Source of the DNA: Streptomyces sp. CB01881
GTDB lineage: Bacteria; Actinomycetota; Actinomycetes; Streptomycetales; Streptomycetaceae
DNA: 62,212 nucleotides
Reading direction: 5' to 3'
Assembly: GCF_002953255.1 (NCBI RefSeq)
Contig: NZ_CP026498.1
Span: forward strand, 10,120,748 to 10,182,959
Shown: positions 16,829 to 26,242 of the stretch, piece by piece
Numbering within the stretch: position 1 is the stretch's first letter
Layout of the letters: every line of letters starts with the position of its first letter
Program-made: the position numbers and the translations under genes
The notes under the pieces: model-generated
The model's database searches: none
What the model saw: the letters and a program-made list of their open reading frames with translations, nothing else
What the model was told of the DNA's origin: nothing

Positions 16829-19074
16829 CGGCAGGGCCCGGCCCCCACCCGCGTCCCAACCCGTTCGCCGTGCCCTCCGGCACGGTCTCCCGGTTCGCCC
16901 TGCTCATCGTCTCGGCGTCCGCCGCCGTGACCGATTTCGGCCCGCTGCTGACGGGCCACCTGCTCGGGCGCGGTGGGGAGGACGGGCAATCGACCGCGAC
17001 CGACGACTGCACCCGCCGTCAGGCCGCCGAGGCCGCGCAACGCGCTGCCTCCTCGGGCTCCGGCATCTTCGACGCGGACCGTTGGCAGCTGGAGAGCTGC
17101 CCGCACTCCCCCGACGGGTTCTCCCCCTGGGCCGGTCTCGCGGCCCTGGCTGTGTTCTGGCTGCTGGTGCTGGCCTGCTACTGGTGGACACCGCCCTGGC
17201 GGATCCGCCGCCGCCACCTGCGGCCGCTTCCCGCCGCGCGGCTGGCCGGCCTGGCTACCTGCCTGGACGAACTGCGCCGCCTCGCCGGGGTCGGGGAACA
17301 CGTCCACTACCTGGTGGACGCCCTCGACCCGACGGCCTCGGGCCTCGCCTTCGGCCGCCCGGGCCGACGGTACATCGTGCTGAGCGGCGGCATGCTCGCG
17401 CTGTTCTCCCGTGACCCGCAGGCCTTTCGCAGTGTCGTCCGACACGAACTGGCACACCTGCGCAACCGCGACCTGGACATCACCTTCGTCACGGTGGCCG
17501 TGTGGCGGGTGTTCGCGGCGACCGTACTGCTGCCGCTCATCCCGATGCTGGTGTTCCTCCTCGCTCTCGGGCCGGCCGGGGGGATCGACTGGGCGAGAGC
17601 CACGCAGGAGCTCGGGCAACTGCTGCTGCTGGGGGCGATGATCCCGTTCACCCGCAACGCCGTGCTCCGCAGCCGCGAACTGCACGCGGACGCGCGGGCC
17701 GCCGAGAGCGAGACCGGCCGGGCCGAACTGGCCCAGGTGTTCAGACGGCCGGCAAGCCGACCGCCGGGCGGCCGGCTCCGGCAGCTGCTCGCCGTACACC
17801 CCCCGGTGCGGGCGCGGCTGGCAGCCGTGGAGGACTCACGAGTACTGGTCCGGACGGGGTTCTGGGAGGCCCTGGGGATGGGCCTGGCCGTCACGCTCGC
17901 CTACGACGCGCTCATCGCACTCAGTGTCGGCCTGCTCGGCACCTCCACCGCGACCCCGATGGCAGCGGCCCTGAGCGGAGTGCTCCTCGCCACCGGTCTC
18001 AGCGCGAGCCTGTGGCGGGACGCCGCGCGGGCCTTCGTCGACGGCCTGCCGATGCGGTCCGCAGCCGTCGGGTGGGGCCTCGCGCTCGGCCTCGTCCTCG
18101 GCTTCACCACGTCGAGGCGGCAGAGCGCGGACGCCACCGTGGCGCTGCGCGGGCCGGTCTCCGCGGTTGTCGTGCTCTGGACGGTGCTGGTCGCGCTCAG
18201 TGGCTGGCTGGTGGTCCGGTGGCTTGCCCTGATCGCCAGGACCTGGCTGCCGGTCGGCGCCGCGAGCCGGCGACCGTTGGCGGCATTCGCGGTCGGCGCC
18301 GCGGCAGGCAGCGTGGTGGTCACAGTATGGCTGAAGATCGTTCTGCAGGTGCCCATATGGGCCAGCTTCATCGAAGCCCTCGTCCTGCCCGGCGCCTCAG
18401 CGGTGGTGATCCTGCTGGCCGCCGTCGTGATGACCGTCGTCTCCGATCTGGCGTCGGTCCGGATGGTGCTGCTCGTCCTCGTGCTCGCGCTGGCACCCGT
18501 GGTCACCCCGGCCCTCGGACGACTGTTCGTCGGACGGGGTTCGCACCGGGCGCCTGTGGTCCTCGACGTGGCCGCGCCCTACCGGCAGCCGAGCCTGCCC
18601 GCCGCCGAACCCGCCGCGGCGGTCGGCTTCGGGTTGCTCGTCGGGTTGTCGGCGTCGGCGCTCACCGCGGTGCTCCAGGTCATGACGGTGAGCGGCAGCA
18701 AGGACGGTGCCGCCACGGGTGGCGGCACCGTCTACCTCTGCGCGGCACTGGCGCAGGTGATCGCAGGCATCGGCGCCGGGCTGCGGGCGCCCGCGCTCCG
18801 GGTGGCGCACGCCGCCCTCGGTCAGATCACCGCGCTGGCCGTGGTGCTCGTGGCCGGGACACTGGGCGCCAGGTTCGTGAACTGCACGGCCTCCATCGAG
18901 CTCTGCGCGAGCGCGCCCGGTGCCGCCGAGATGTCGACCGGCGTGGCGCTCTACAAGGTCTGCCTGCCCCTCACCATCGCCGGGGCGGCCGGTCTCGGCT
19001 GGTGGCGAGCACGTGCCTCCCGTCAGCCGTCCCCGGCTCCGCTCCTTCCCCACCGGCCCGACCTGCGCCCTTGA
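16825..19074 (+). CDS. M48-family integral membrane metalloprotease
   Basis: This is a 749-residue polytopic membrane protein. The zinc-binding HExxH motif is intact near residues 206-210 (VRHELAHLRNRDLDI), and the downstream zinc-ligand glutamate motif is present as SRELHADARAAE. A hydrophobic N-terminus (FALLIVSASAAVTDFGPLL) and many segments after residue 350 give perhaps ten or more membrane helices, far more than the classic HtpX/Ste24 form. Such proteases cut membrane or envelope proteins. The ATG overlaps the preceding stop, so it depends on coupling to the small upstream gene. Confidence 0.88.
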   Translation: MTAGPGPHPRPNPFAVPSGTVSRFALLIVSASAAVTDFGPLLTGHLLGRGGEDGQSTATDDCTRRQAAEAAQRAASSGSGIFDADRWQLESCPHSPDGFSPWAGLAALAVFWLLVLACYWWTPPWRIRRRHLRPLPAARLAGLATCLDELRRLAGVGEHVHYLVDALDPTASGLAFGRPGRRYIVLSGGMLALFSRDPQAFRSVVRHELAHLRNRDLDITFVTVAVWRVFAATVLLPLIPMLVFLLALGPAGGIDWARATQELGQLLLLGAMIPFTRNAVLRSRELHADARAAESETGRAELAQVFRRPASRPPGGRLRQLLAVHPPVRARLAAVEDSRVLVRTGFWEALGMGLAVTLAYDALIALSVGLLGTSTATPMAAALSGVLLATGLSASLWRDAARAFVDGLPMRSAAVGWGLALGLVLGFTTSRRQSADATVALRGPVSAVVVLWTVLVALSGWLVVRWLALIARTWLPVGAASRRPLAAFAVGAAAGSVVVTVWLKIVLQVPIWASFIEALVLPGASAVVILLAAVVMTVVSDLASVRMVLLVLVLALAPVVTPALGRLFVGRGSHRAPVVLDVAAPYRQPSLPAAEPAAAVGFGLLVGLSASALTAVLQVMTVSGSKDGAATGGGTVYLCAALAQVIAGIGAGLRAPALRVAHAALGQITALAVVLVAGTLGARFVNCTASIELCASAPGAAEMSTGVALYKVCLPLTIAGAAGLGWWRARASRQPSPAPLLPHRPDLRP

Positions 19075-19251
19075 CGTTCCAGGCCGACGGTCCGGCGTGG
19101 ACACCCAGGTGAGCGCCGTGTGCGGACCCGGCTTCCGAAGCCCCGGTCGACCAGGGCCTTTCGGACGGCACCGCCGGCGTGCCCGGCGACCTGGTCAGCG
19201 GTCATGCCGGCGGCGTCTGTCACCTTCCCGGCGTCCGACCGTGATCGGCAA

Positions 19252-20205
19252 CTACCGCGCTTCGGGCACCGCGCGGTGGATGCCGGTGATCGCCGCCGCC
19301 GTGTCGAACCCGAGCACCGGGTCGGGCCGGCCGGAGAGCAGGCTGGCGTAGAGCGGGCGGTAGTGGGCGACCTTCCGCGGAGTCCGCCCGTCGTTGCCGA
19401 AGACCGCGATCAACTCACCACCCCTGGCGGCGAATCCGGTCATGGCGGTGTGGTCGATCCAGACCTCCACCCCGGACCGGCCGAACACGAGACTGCTCTC
19501 CTTGCTGCTGGAGCCGGTCAGCCAGCTGCTGCGCAGTCGGGCCGTACCCGCCTCGCCCCGGGAGCGGAAGCCCACGGTGCACCACGCGCTCGCGCCGCCG
19601 TCCGTCTGCCGGGCGGAGGTGAGTTCGGTGAGGTCGACGAAGCGGGTGAGCATGCTGAGCTGGTTCACCCCGGAGTCCGTCCAGCTGGAGACGTACGAGG
19701 CGAAGGCCTCCGCCCCTCGCAGGACATAGGGGTCGTAGAAGGCGGAGGTGATGGTCGTCACCGGCCCCCAGTCGGGGTGCGCGGCGTGCAGCTCCGCCGC
19801 CCAGTCGACCTCGGGTGAGAAGGCGAAGTGGTGCGCGGTGAACACGCGGCCGCGCACGTCGGCCTTGCCGTCCAGCTCGCGCAGCGTCGCGAGGGCGGCA
19901 CTGTCGTGCACGAGCGGCTTCTCCACCAGCACGCGGGCCGTGGAGCGGAGCAGGGCCAGGGACGTCAGCTCGGCGTGCGTCTCCGTCGGAGTGGCGAGGA
20001 CCACCAGGTCCGGTCGGTGCTCGTCGAGCGCCCGGACGAGGTCGCCGTAGTGGGGCGGTGTCGAGCCCCGGAACTCGACCGGTGCCGAGCGCCAGGGGTC
20101 GACCGTGAACTCCAACCGCACGTCCGGCCGTTCGTCAAGGACGGCGAGGTGGGTCCCGGCGATGATGCCGACCCCGACCAGGCCGACGCGTACCGGGTTG
20201 GTCAT
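19252..20205 (-). CDS. Gfo/Idh/MocA-family oxidoreductase
   Basis: This 317-residue NAD(P)-dependent oxidoreductase has an N-terminal Rossmann motif (VRVGLVGVGIIAGTHLAVL) and the signature EKP motif in RVLVEKPLV, with a preceding TPTETHAEL strand. The family usually oxidises or reduces sugars or inositols. The C-terminal half is a typical beta-sheet substrate domain (VFTAHHFAFSPEVDWAAELH). The ATG giving MTNPVRVGLVG was chosen because a GAGGGGACGAGAG stretch precedes it. No sugar-pathway neighbours are present, so the substrate is unknown. Confidence 0.85.
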   Translation of the reverse strand: MTNPVRVGLVGVGIIAGTHLAVLDERPDVRLEFTVDPWRSAPVEFRGSTPPHYGDLVRALDEHRPDLVVLATPTETHAELTSLALLRSTARVLVEKPLVHDSAALATLRELDGKADVRGRVFTAHHFAFSPEVDWAAELHAAHPDWGPVTTITSAFYDPYVLRGAEAFASYVSSWTDSGVNQLSMLTRFVDLTELTSARQTDGGASAWCTVGFRSRGEAGTARLRSSWLTGSSSKESSLVFGRSGVEVWIDHTAMTGFAARGGELIAVFGNDGRTPRKVAHYRPLYASLLSGRPDPVLGFDTAAAITGIHRAVPEAR

Positions 20206-20257
20206 GAGCTCTCGTCCCCTCGTCCGATCCGGCCCGGCATCCCAGGGCTCCGGCGCC

Positions 20258-22894
20258 TCATCGTCTCGCGGCCACCTCGGCCCACCGGCCCAACGACACG
20301 GCCGGACCGTCGACCCACTCGACGTGCGGGTCGTGCTCCGCGGCCTTCGGGACACCGTCGATCCAGCTCGTCACGATCGGGACCCAGTAGGTGTTTCCAC
20401 CCGACCTGCGGGTGCGCGCATCGAGCTCGGCCCGTGTGCGGCGGGCGCCGTCGTGGTCACCGCCGAGGACTCCGAGCAGGATCTGGGCCACGTCGGCCAG
20501 GGTGTGGCCCCCGCGGTAGCCGATGCCGTCCGCCAGCTGCCGGGTGCCCCCGACCGCCTCCAGTGCGGTCCCGGCGTCACCGGCCACTGCGTGCACGACC
20601 GCCTCGGCGGAGCGGATCTTGACCAGTTCGACGGGGTTGGGCACCAGGTCGAGAAGGTCCCGTGCGCGGGCCGCAGTGTCCGAGACCACCGCCGTGTCGC
20701 CGGACCAGCAGGCGGTCTGCGCCAGGTTGGCCAGCGCCTTCGCCTCGGCGGCGGCCAGGCCCTCACGCCGGGCCAGGCCGATCGCCTCGGTGTACGCCGC
20801 GGTCGCCTCGTCGAAACGGGCGTTCACCCGCCAGATGTGCCCGATCAGCCGGAGCCGCTCGCCCTCGTCCTCCGGCCCGCGGCTGCGCTGCTCCCGCAGC
20901 AGACCGAGAGCCGTGCCGAAACGCCCGTTGAGGTAGTCGAAGTCGCAGAGCCAGTAACGGGCCGCCGCGTCGAACTCGCCGCCCACCAGCGCACGGTAGA
21001 TGTCCGCCGCCTCGGCGTAGTCGCCGTGGTTGCGCAGCGCGTGGGCGAGGTGGATCTCCACCAGCTGCGCCGTCGCACTGCCCCGCCGTACGCCCTCCCC
21101 CGCGCCACGCAGCAGCTCGACCGCCTCCGCAGCGTGGCCGGTGCGGCGCAGTTGGACACCCCGTATGGCGGCGAGAACTGCCTGGTACTCCGGCGTCGCG
21201 GCCTGTTCGGCGGTGAGTCCGGCGCCGAGCTCCGACCACTGGCCGGCCTCGACGAGGCGTTGAGTGGCACGGGCCATCCAGTCCTCGAAGACACCGTGCG
21301 CCGCCGAGAGCTTGAGCCCGGATTCGAGGGCCTGGGCAACGGCGACCCTCCCGGTGGACGGCCCAAGGGGCTCACCGAGCCAGGCGAGCAGTCGGGCCGC
21401 AACCTCGCTCCGGTCACGGTCGGACCATCCGTCGGGAAGTGTTCGGTCCGCCTCCCCGATGGCATGGCGCAGTGCCGCGTGGAGGGCGTACGGCAGGACA
21501 TAGGCGTCGTCGTGCGTCAGGAACGGCCGGCGCAGGAACCGGGCCACGCTGCCGTCGGAGACGTTGGGCTGCCCGGCCCGCAGCAGGTCGGCGCCGACCC
21601 GGTCGGTGAGCGCCGCGGTTCGGACGAGGTCGCGTTCCGCTCGGGGCAGGTCACGGATCGACCGGGTGGCGACCGCCGTGAACGAGCCGCCGAAGTCCGC
21701 GGCCGACGGCTGCCCGCCACGGGCGAGGAGTGCGACGAAATGCGAAACGGACAGGTCGAGGTACAGGGGCAGGCCCTGCCCGCCGGCGATAATGCGACGG
21801 CGGACCTCCTCCGGCATCGCCGGGTCGCCGTCGCGGGTGAGCGCCTCGCGGAGGTAGCTGTCGGCGTCGGAGTCCGAGAGGTAACCGACCAGGTGCTGCC
21901 GCGGTTCGACGGTGTCGTTGCTGAAGTGCAGGTTGGGCCAGTACTGGGGGCCGGTGAAGTCCAGCTCTCCGCCCGCCCCCGCGTCGGCCCAGTCGATGCG
22001 GTTGCGACCGGTGATCACGAACAGCACGTTGGGCATCAGGTAGACGCAGCGTTGGATCAGGCGTTCCACCGTGCGGTCGGTACGGCCGTTGACCACCTCG
22101 AAGGTGTCGAGGAACACGCACACCGTGGGCCGCCTGGCCGGCCGGCCCCGGCGGGGCTGGCGGTCCAGGTCCCAGGCGAGCAGGTACGGGAAGTACGAGA
22201 GCGTCTCGTAGTCGGCGTCGGCCTCGACCAGGTCGGCGAACAGCTCGCAGTCGGCCAGCAGGCGTCCCTCGCGGACCCGGTCCCGGACGGCGCGATAGGT
22301 GGCCAGGGCCGCGCGGTGTGCCAGCCCGGTCAGACCGCCGAGCCCTGCAGGGTCGACGTCCCGCACGGTCTCCGCGATCTGGTCGCCGAGGCCAATGCTG
22401 CGGGAGGCACGGCGCAGGGCCGGTGAGGCGTCGAGGAAGTCCTGGAGGGCTTCCCCGGGGTGGGCGCGGGCCCAGTAGGAGGCGAGCGCCAGGTCGAAGG
22501 CCGGCCACCGGCCGCCCAGCTGCCCCAGCCCGGCCCGCAGGCGCAGCAGCAGGCTCTCGATGTCACAGGCGCCGTCCTCGGAGAGGTCGACCCGTACGGC
22601 CATGACGTCGTCGCGTTCCCCGGCCGCCGCGTCGGCGAGCAGCCGGCGCTCCAGCTCGTGGGAGAGCGTCGTCTTTCCTATGCCGCCGACCCCGTAGAGC
22701 GTCAGGACGTTGCGGCGGCCCTGCGCCCGGTCCACCACCGGCGAGACCTCGGCCTCGTCCAGCGTCCGTCGCAGGGACTCCACCGACCGGTTGAAGGCCG
22801 CGACCTCGTCGACCCGGTTGGTGAACACCTGTTGGGCCGTGACGGTGGACGACAGCCCGCGCATGAACGCGGCCCGCAGGTTCACCCGTGCCAT
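20258..22894 (-). CDS. STAND/NB-ARC-type ATPase with TPR repeats
   Basis: This 878-residue protein has a P-loop at residues 69-77 (LYGVGGIGKTTLSHELERRL) and a Walker B-like strand (TVCVFLDTFEVVNGR). A NACHT/NB-ARC sensor region (VLFVITGRNRIDW) follows. The C-terminal ~350 residues have TPR-like helices (RTGHAAEAVELLRGAGEG, then NHGDYAEAADIYRALVGGEF, then ARFDEATAAYTEAIGLARRE). There is no DNA-binding domain. STAND proteins act as ligand-activated switches in regulation or defence; which applies here cannot be told. The AAGGAGG site 5 bases before the ATG is strong. Confidence 0.85.
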   Translation of the reverse strand: MARVNLRAAFMRGLSSTVTAQQVFTNRVDEVAAFNRSVESLRRTLDEAEVSPVVDRAQGRRNVLTLYGVGGIGKTTLSHELERRLLADAAAGERDDVMAVRVDLSEDGACDIESLLLRLRAGLGQLGGRWPAFDLALASYWARAHPGEALQDFLDASPALRRASRSIGLGDQIAETVRDVDPAGLGGLTGLAHRAALATYRAVRDRVREGRLLADCELFADLVEADADYETLSYFPYLLAWDLDRQPRRGRPARRPTVCVFLDTFEVVNGRTDRTVERLIQRCVYLMPNVLFVITGRNRIDWADAGAGGELDFTGPQYWPNLHFSNDTVEPRQHLVGYLSDSDADSYLREALTRDGDPAMPEEVRRRIIAGGQGLPLYLDLSVSHFVALLARGGQPSAADFGGSFTAVATRSIRDLPRAERDLVRTAALTDRVGADLLRAGQPNVSDGSVARFLRRPFLTHDDAYVLPYALHAALRHAIGEADRTLPDGWSDRDRSEVAARLLAWLGEPLGPSTGRVAVAQALESGLKLSAAHGVFEDWMARATQRLVEAGQWSELGAGLTAEQAATPEYQAVLAAIRGVQLRRTGHAAEAVELLRGAGEGVRRGSATAQLVEIHLAHALRNHGDYAEAADIYRALVGGEFDAAARYWLCDFDYLNGRFGTALGLLREQRSRGPEDEGERLRLIGHIWRVNARFDEATAAYTEAIGLARREGLAAAEAKALANLAQTACWSGDTAVVSDTAARARDLLDLVPNPVELVKIRSAEAVVHAVAGDAGTALEAVGGTRQLADGIGYRGGHTLADVAQILLGVLGGDHDGARRTRAELDARTRRSGGNTYWVPIVTSWIDGVPKAAEHDPHVEWVDGPAVSLGRWAEVAARR

Positions 22895-23041
22895 CCCGCC
22901 TCCTTCTCCGCACCGCCTGGATGACGTCCGTCCGCATCGCCCGAGAGGTACACGATCTGAGATCCTGTCAGTTCCCGCCGGGGTGCCACAAGGAGCCGCC
23001 TCGGCAGGACCGGAACACAGCCGTGCGCCCGTGTCGTGCTC

Positions 23042-23219
23042 TCACGACAGCCAGCGGGTGGCCCGCCCCCGGGCCACCCGCGCGACGTCGACGCGCCAGG
23101 GCCCGTTCGGCTTGTCCCAACGCGCCTTGAGAAGCGCCTTGGCAACGCTCCGTCCGGATCTCCGCCCGCACGGCAGCCAGAAGCCCCGGAGCCGGGTAGG
23201 ACTGCTCGGTCTGCGTCAT
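23042..23219 (-). pseudogene. Frameshifted small gene
   Basis: A GGGGGGAG site precedes an ATG and a good N-terminus (MTQTEQSYPAPGLLAAVRAE). After about 27 residues the frame must change near 23135 to continue as SVAKALLKARWDKPNGPWRV ... RATRWLS and stop at TGA. Both halves read like one ~60-residue protein. The unshifted frame degenerates into an Arg/Gly-rich tail. It is either a real frameshift or a sequencing error. The protein has no known domain. Confidence 0.55.
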
Positions 23220-23280
23220 AGGTGTGCGCTCCCCCCAGGGCGTCTGCACAGCGCTTCGTCCAGCATACGGAGTGTTACCG

Positions 23281-23517
23281 GTGCCCGAGCCGGATTCCGC
23301 CAAGGCACCGCGCACTCTGCTGGACCATCATTTTGCGGAGGCGGTGGGCCTGTTCGGACAGCCGGCCCACCCCTTCCGCGACGGCGCCTTCCGTAGTAAC
23401 AACGACGCCTTCCGCATAGCCATCGGCAACGACGGCTGGGGGCGCCGCGGGTCGCCCGAGAAGACCTTGCAGGTCCTCCTGTGGGACGACACCAACCGCC
23501 CCCTACCCCGGGCCTGA
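23281..23517 (+). CDS. Small hypothetical protein
   Basis: This is a possible 78-residue protein starting at GTG (MPEPDSAKAPRTLLDHHFAE ... LLWDDTNRPLPRA), with GGAG eight bases upstream. Its composition is balanced, unlike the shadow frames around it. It is divergent from the frameshifted small gene. No domain was recognised. Confidence 0.4.
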   Translation: MPEPDSAKAPRTLLDHHFAEAVGLFGQPAHPFRDGAFRSNNDAFRIAIGNDGWGRRGSPEKTLQVLLWDDTNRPLPRA

Positions 23518-23823
23518 TCGACCATCCACGGTAGTCAGCGAAGGTCAGCAAGGCACCCGGGGGGCCACTGAGGGCACGCCCCGCCACCCCGCCCCGCGCC
23601 CAGGGGCTGTGCCTGGGGCCAACTTGTTGCGTGTGCGCAGGTGTCAGCAGAGATAGTCGAGGCAGTCGGGGCCGGCGGCCTCCCCGCCGGTACGACGCGA
23701 CGTGCGGACGCGAGCGCCGCCGCTCGCCAGTGGGCGGGCGGCGGCGTGGTCCGGGCCGGGCCGGGCCGGGCCGGGCCGGTGCACTCGACGCCGGGCAGGG
23801 CCACCCGGCGTCCACCCGGCAGG
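23518..23823. other. Intergenic, no gene seen
   Basis: About 305 bases, partly low complexity (four GGGCC-type units near 23755-23775). No gene is supported. Confidence 0.45.
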
Positions 23824-24072
23824 CTAGTAGAACAAGACGGAGAGGCGGGCGGTGTTCGGGGCGACGTCACAGAAGTAGGTGACCGCCTCCCCGCGGGTCA
23901 CGTAGGCCCGGCCGGCGGCGTCGCACGCGGCGCCGCTCGGGTACATGCCGATGTAGGTGTATCCGGTCGTCCTCGTGGTGGACGCCTGGGCGGCGGGGGC
24001 GGCCATCAGGCCGCCCGCAACCGTCAGCAGTCCGGCCAGGGCCATGGTGGAAACCGCTTTGCGCAGTGCCAT
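23824..24072 (-). CDS. Small secreted protein
   Basis: This is an 82-residue precursor with a clear signal peptide (MALRKAVSTMALAGLLTVAG ... APAAQA). The mature part is about 50 residues with two cysteines (SGAACDAAG and VTYFCDVAP) that may form a disulfide. The ending is RLSVLFY. It resembles many small extracellular actinomycete proteins of unknown role. A GGGAGGA site lies about 11 bases before the ATG. Confidence 0.75.
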   Translation of the reverse strand: MALRKAVSTMALAGLLTVAGGLMAAPAAQASTTRTTGYTYIGMYPSGAACDAAGRAYVTRGEAVTYFCDVAPNTARLSVLFY

Positions 24073-24545
24073 GTCGGTGTCTTCCTCCCTTGGGCGAGCA
24101 CGCCGGAGTCCGCTTCCCGGCGTTCGGCTGCGAGCCTTCCGGAATCCCGGATTCGAGGCAATGGTAGAGACCAATTTGGCAGGAAACAGTCGATCACCGC
24201 GGCTCGCCCGACGCCGGCCGGACGCCAACCCCGTGGCGTCCCCGTCGAGTTGCCCACGACCGAACCGGTGGGCTCCGCTCTCCCGCCCCACCCGATTCGA
24301 TGGCGTACGGCGGCACGCCCACCCGCTTCCACGGACGCCCGGCCACCGCCGCCGCGAGCCGGCCACGGACCGCCCGCTCCCGGGGCCCTGCGCGAATCGG
24401 CCGGACGATCACTTGCCGGCAGGGCCCGCACAGTGCCCCGCGCAGTCGTCCGCCTTACGCCGGCCCGGTCCGTGGGTGTTCGGCTGCCCGATCCCCTGCC
24501 CGCTCGTCGTGCCGGGGCCGGCCCGGCCGTCCGAGGGGCGGGTTT
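24073..24545. other. Intergenic, no gene seen
   Basis: About 470 bases between the small secreted protein and the RCC1 remnant. Reading frames here are Arg/Pro-rich shadows with no ribosome-binding site. I see no gene or repeat. Confidence 0.45.
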
Positions 24546-25075
24546 TCAGGACCGGACCAGCGCCACGGAGTGGTTGGAGGCGGTGGCGATGGCGATGGCC
24601 CCGGCGAGCGGTTTGATGCACGGCGCGGTCTGCCCGATCGCACAGACCGGACCGGGGTCGAGCGGTCGGTGGTGGTGCCGTCGCCGAGCAGGCCGAAGCT
24701 GTTCGAGCCCCAGGCGTGCACGCCACCGTCGGCGCGCAGGGCCAGGGTCTGCGAGCCGGCGGCGACGGCGGTCAGGCTGCTCTCGAAGGTGCCGCACGGC
24801 GCGCTCAGCCCGACGGCGCAGACCCGGACCGGGGTCGTGCTGCCGGACGTGGTGCCGTTGCCGAGCTGCCCGCTGGAGTTGTACCCCCACGTGCGGGCCG
24901 TGCCGTCGCTGCGCAGGGCCACGGTGTGCCCGTAGCCGGCGGCGGCCCGGGTGACACCGTTGAGGAAGCTCGTACAGGGGGCGCTCGCCCCCTGGGCGCA
25001 GACCTGCACCGGGGTGGTGCGGTCGGTGGTGGTTCCGTCGCCGAGCTGTCCGAGGATGTTGCTTCCCCAGGTCAT
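24546..25075 (-). pseudogene. RCC1-repeat protein remnant
   Basis: Three RCC1-type beta-propeller blades are visible (MTWGSNILGQLGDGTTTDRT, then TWGYNSSGQLGNGTTSG, then AWGSNSFGLLGDGTTTDRST). After the last one the frame must change near 24655 to reach CAIGQTAPCIKPLAGAIA and SNHSVALVRS before the stop. Full-length homologues have about seven blades and a signal peptide. Here the 5' part is missing and the remnant starts right at the end of the oxygenase gene. Confidence 0.75.
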
Positions 25076-25794
25076 GACGGTGCCGGGCGGTTCGCGGGGT
25101 CAGGGCTGCACAGCCAGCCGTTGACGGCGAAGCGGCTGTCCGCGTGCTGCTTGCCCGGGCAGCCGACCGGCCGCACCTCGTGCCAGGCGGTGGGCCGGAA
25201 GAACACGATGCTGTCGTGCTCGGGCTCCCAGTCCCGCCAGGTGCGCTCCCGCCACTTCCCGGCGGTGTCGGTGTGCAGGGGCAGGGCGGCGTCGAACACG
25301 CGCAGTTCTCCGCCGCTGAACGGTCGGGGCGTGCGATGCAGGTAGTACACGAACGTGAGTAGGCGCCGGGGGGCCAACCTCACGTCGGTGTCCTGATGCG
25401 GCCGGTAGAAGTCGCCGTCGTTGTGCACGTTGAGGCCGTATTCGGGTTCCGTGTGCCGGCAGGAGACTCCAAGGGTGTGCTCGACCGCCTCCAACACCTC
25501 GTCGATGGCTGCCATCAGCTCGGGCGCGGCGAAGTCTCCTCGCGACCGGGACCGGCGGAAGTCGGGGACCAGCTCCTGGTCTCGAATCGTGGAGGGCTTC
25601 AACGTGTCGTCTGCGGAGGCGATGGCGCGCTCCAGTAGGGCGCCGGCCGTCTGCTCGCCCAGGAACTGGGTGATGCGGCAGACCGTCACCGGGAGCCGCC
25701 AGATCGCGTCCGCACTCACCGGCGACCGCCGGTCCACCGCCTCGGAGGGGCCCGTCAGGGTGTCGTGTCGTGCTGCGGTGTCCTGCGTCGTCAT
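25072..25794 (-). CDS. 2-oxoglutarate/Fe(II)-dependent oxygenase (prolyl 4-hydroxylase-like)
   Basis: This is a 240-residue cytoplasmic oxygenase. The iron ligands of the double-stranded beta-helix are visible: HxD in DFYRPHQDTDVRLAPR and the distal His in FFRPTAWHEVRPV. A basic residue for 2-oxoglutarate follows (DSRFAVNGWL). The central strand LLTFVYYLHRTPRPFSGGEL is typical of the P4H/2OG family. Its ATG overlaps the TGA of the upstream S74-like gene (ATGA), so the two are coupled. It probably hydroxylates a protein or peptide side chain; the target is unknown. Confidence 0.8.
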   Translation of the reverse strand: MTTQDTAARHDTLTGPSEAVDRRSPVSADAIWRLPVTVCRITQFLGEQTAGALLERAIASADDTLKPSTIRDQELVPDFRRSRSRGDFAAPELMAAIDEVLEAVEHTLGVSCRHTEPEYGLNVHNDGDFYRPHQDTDVRLAPRRLLTFVYYLHRTPRPFSGGELRVFDAALPLHTDTAGKWRERTWRDWEPEHDSIVFFRPTAWHEVRPVGCPGKQHADSRFAVNGWLCSPDPANRPAPS

Positions 25795-26240
25795 GGTGTC
25801 CTGCCTCTTGGATCGCGATGCGTGTTCGCTTCTCGTAGCCGATCCACCTCGGCCGTGAGCTCTGCCACGCGGCGGTGCAGTGCCTGGACGCACACCAGGG
25901 CGACGCCGAGGCCGTCGACGACGGGGATCTTGGTGTCGTCCTGGTTGAAGCCGAAGGCGGCGTGCCAGTCCTGGGCCATCGGCCCGAGGTGGCGCACGTC
26001 TTCGGGCTCCCAGAGATAGCGCCAGGTACTGACGGGCAGCGCGGCCACCGTCTCCAGAACCGCGTAGCCGTTGACCGCACCGACCGCACCGACCGCACCG
26101 ACCGCACCGACCGCACCGACCGCACTGACCGCACCGCCCGCACCGACCGGAGCCGCGGCGCCGCCCTCCCGCACACCGGGCGAAGGACGGTCCGGGGCAC
26201 CGTGGTTGGCCGCTCGGCACCGCCGACCGAAGATCCGCAT
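25791..26240 (-). CDS. C-terminal half of S74-type intramolecular chaperone domain protein
   Basis: This 149-residue frame has an Ala-Val-Gly repeat (from the 9-bp tandem repeat) near residues 33-55. The second half of a tail-fibre/S74 auto-processing chaperone domain follows (VSTWRYLWEPEDVRHLGPMA, then QDWHAAFG), ending in a coiled-coil (VQALHRRVAELTAEVDRLRE). The first motif of that domain (SDRGLKQDVVPVDW) lies at the end of the upstream ORF, in another frame. The two ORFs are two bases apart, so together they look like one gene split by mutation. The end overlaps the oxygenase start. Confidence 0.6.
   Translation of the reverse strand: MRIFGRRCRAANHGAPDRPSPGVREGGAAAPVGAGGAVSAVGAVGAVGAVGAVGAVNGYAVLETVAALPVSTWRYLWEPEDVRHLGPMAQDWHAAFGFNQDDTKIPVVDGLGVALVCVQALHRRVAELTAEVDRLREANTHRDPRGRTP
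26073..26144. repeat. 9-bp tandem repeat, eight near-perfect copies
   Basis: Eight copies of GACCGCACC (two with one change) lie inside the S74-like frame. In the coding strand they encode an Ala-Val-Gly tripeptide repeat. The unit keeps frame, so length changes would be tolerated. Confidence 0.95.
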
Positions 26241-26242
26241 CC

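Noticed and set aside
20258..22894. Calling the STAND ATPase an anti-phage defence protein
   Set aside because: Domain layout allows it, but no effector domain or defence neighbours were seen, so only the family was assigned.
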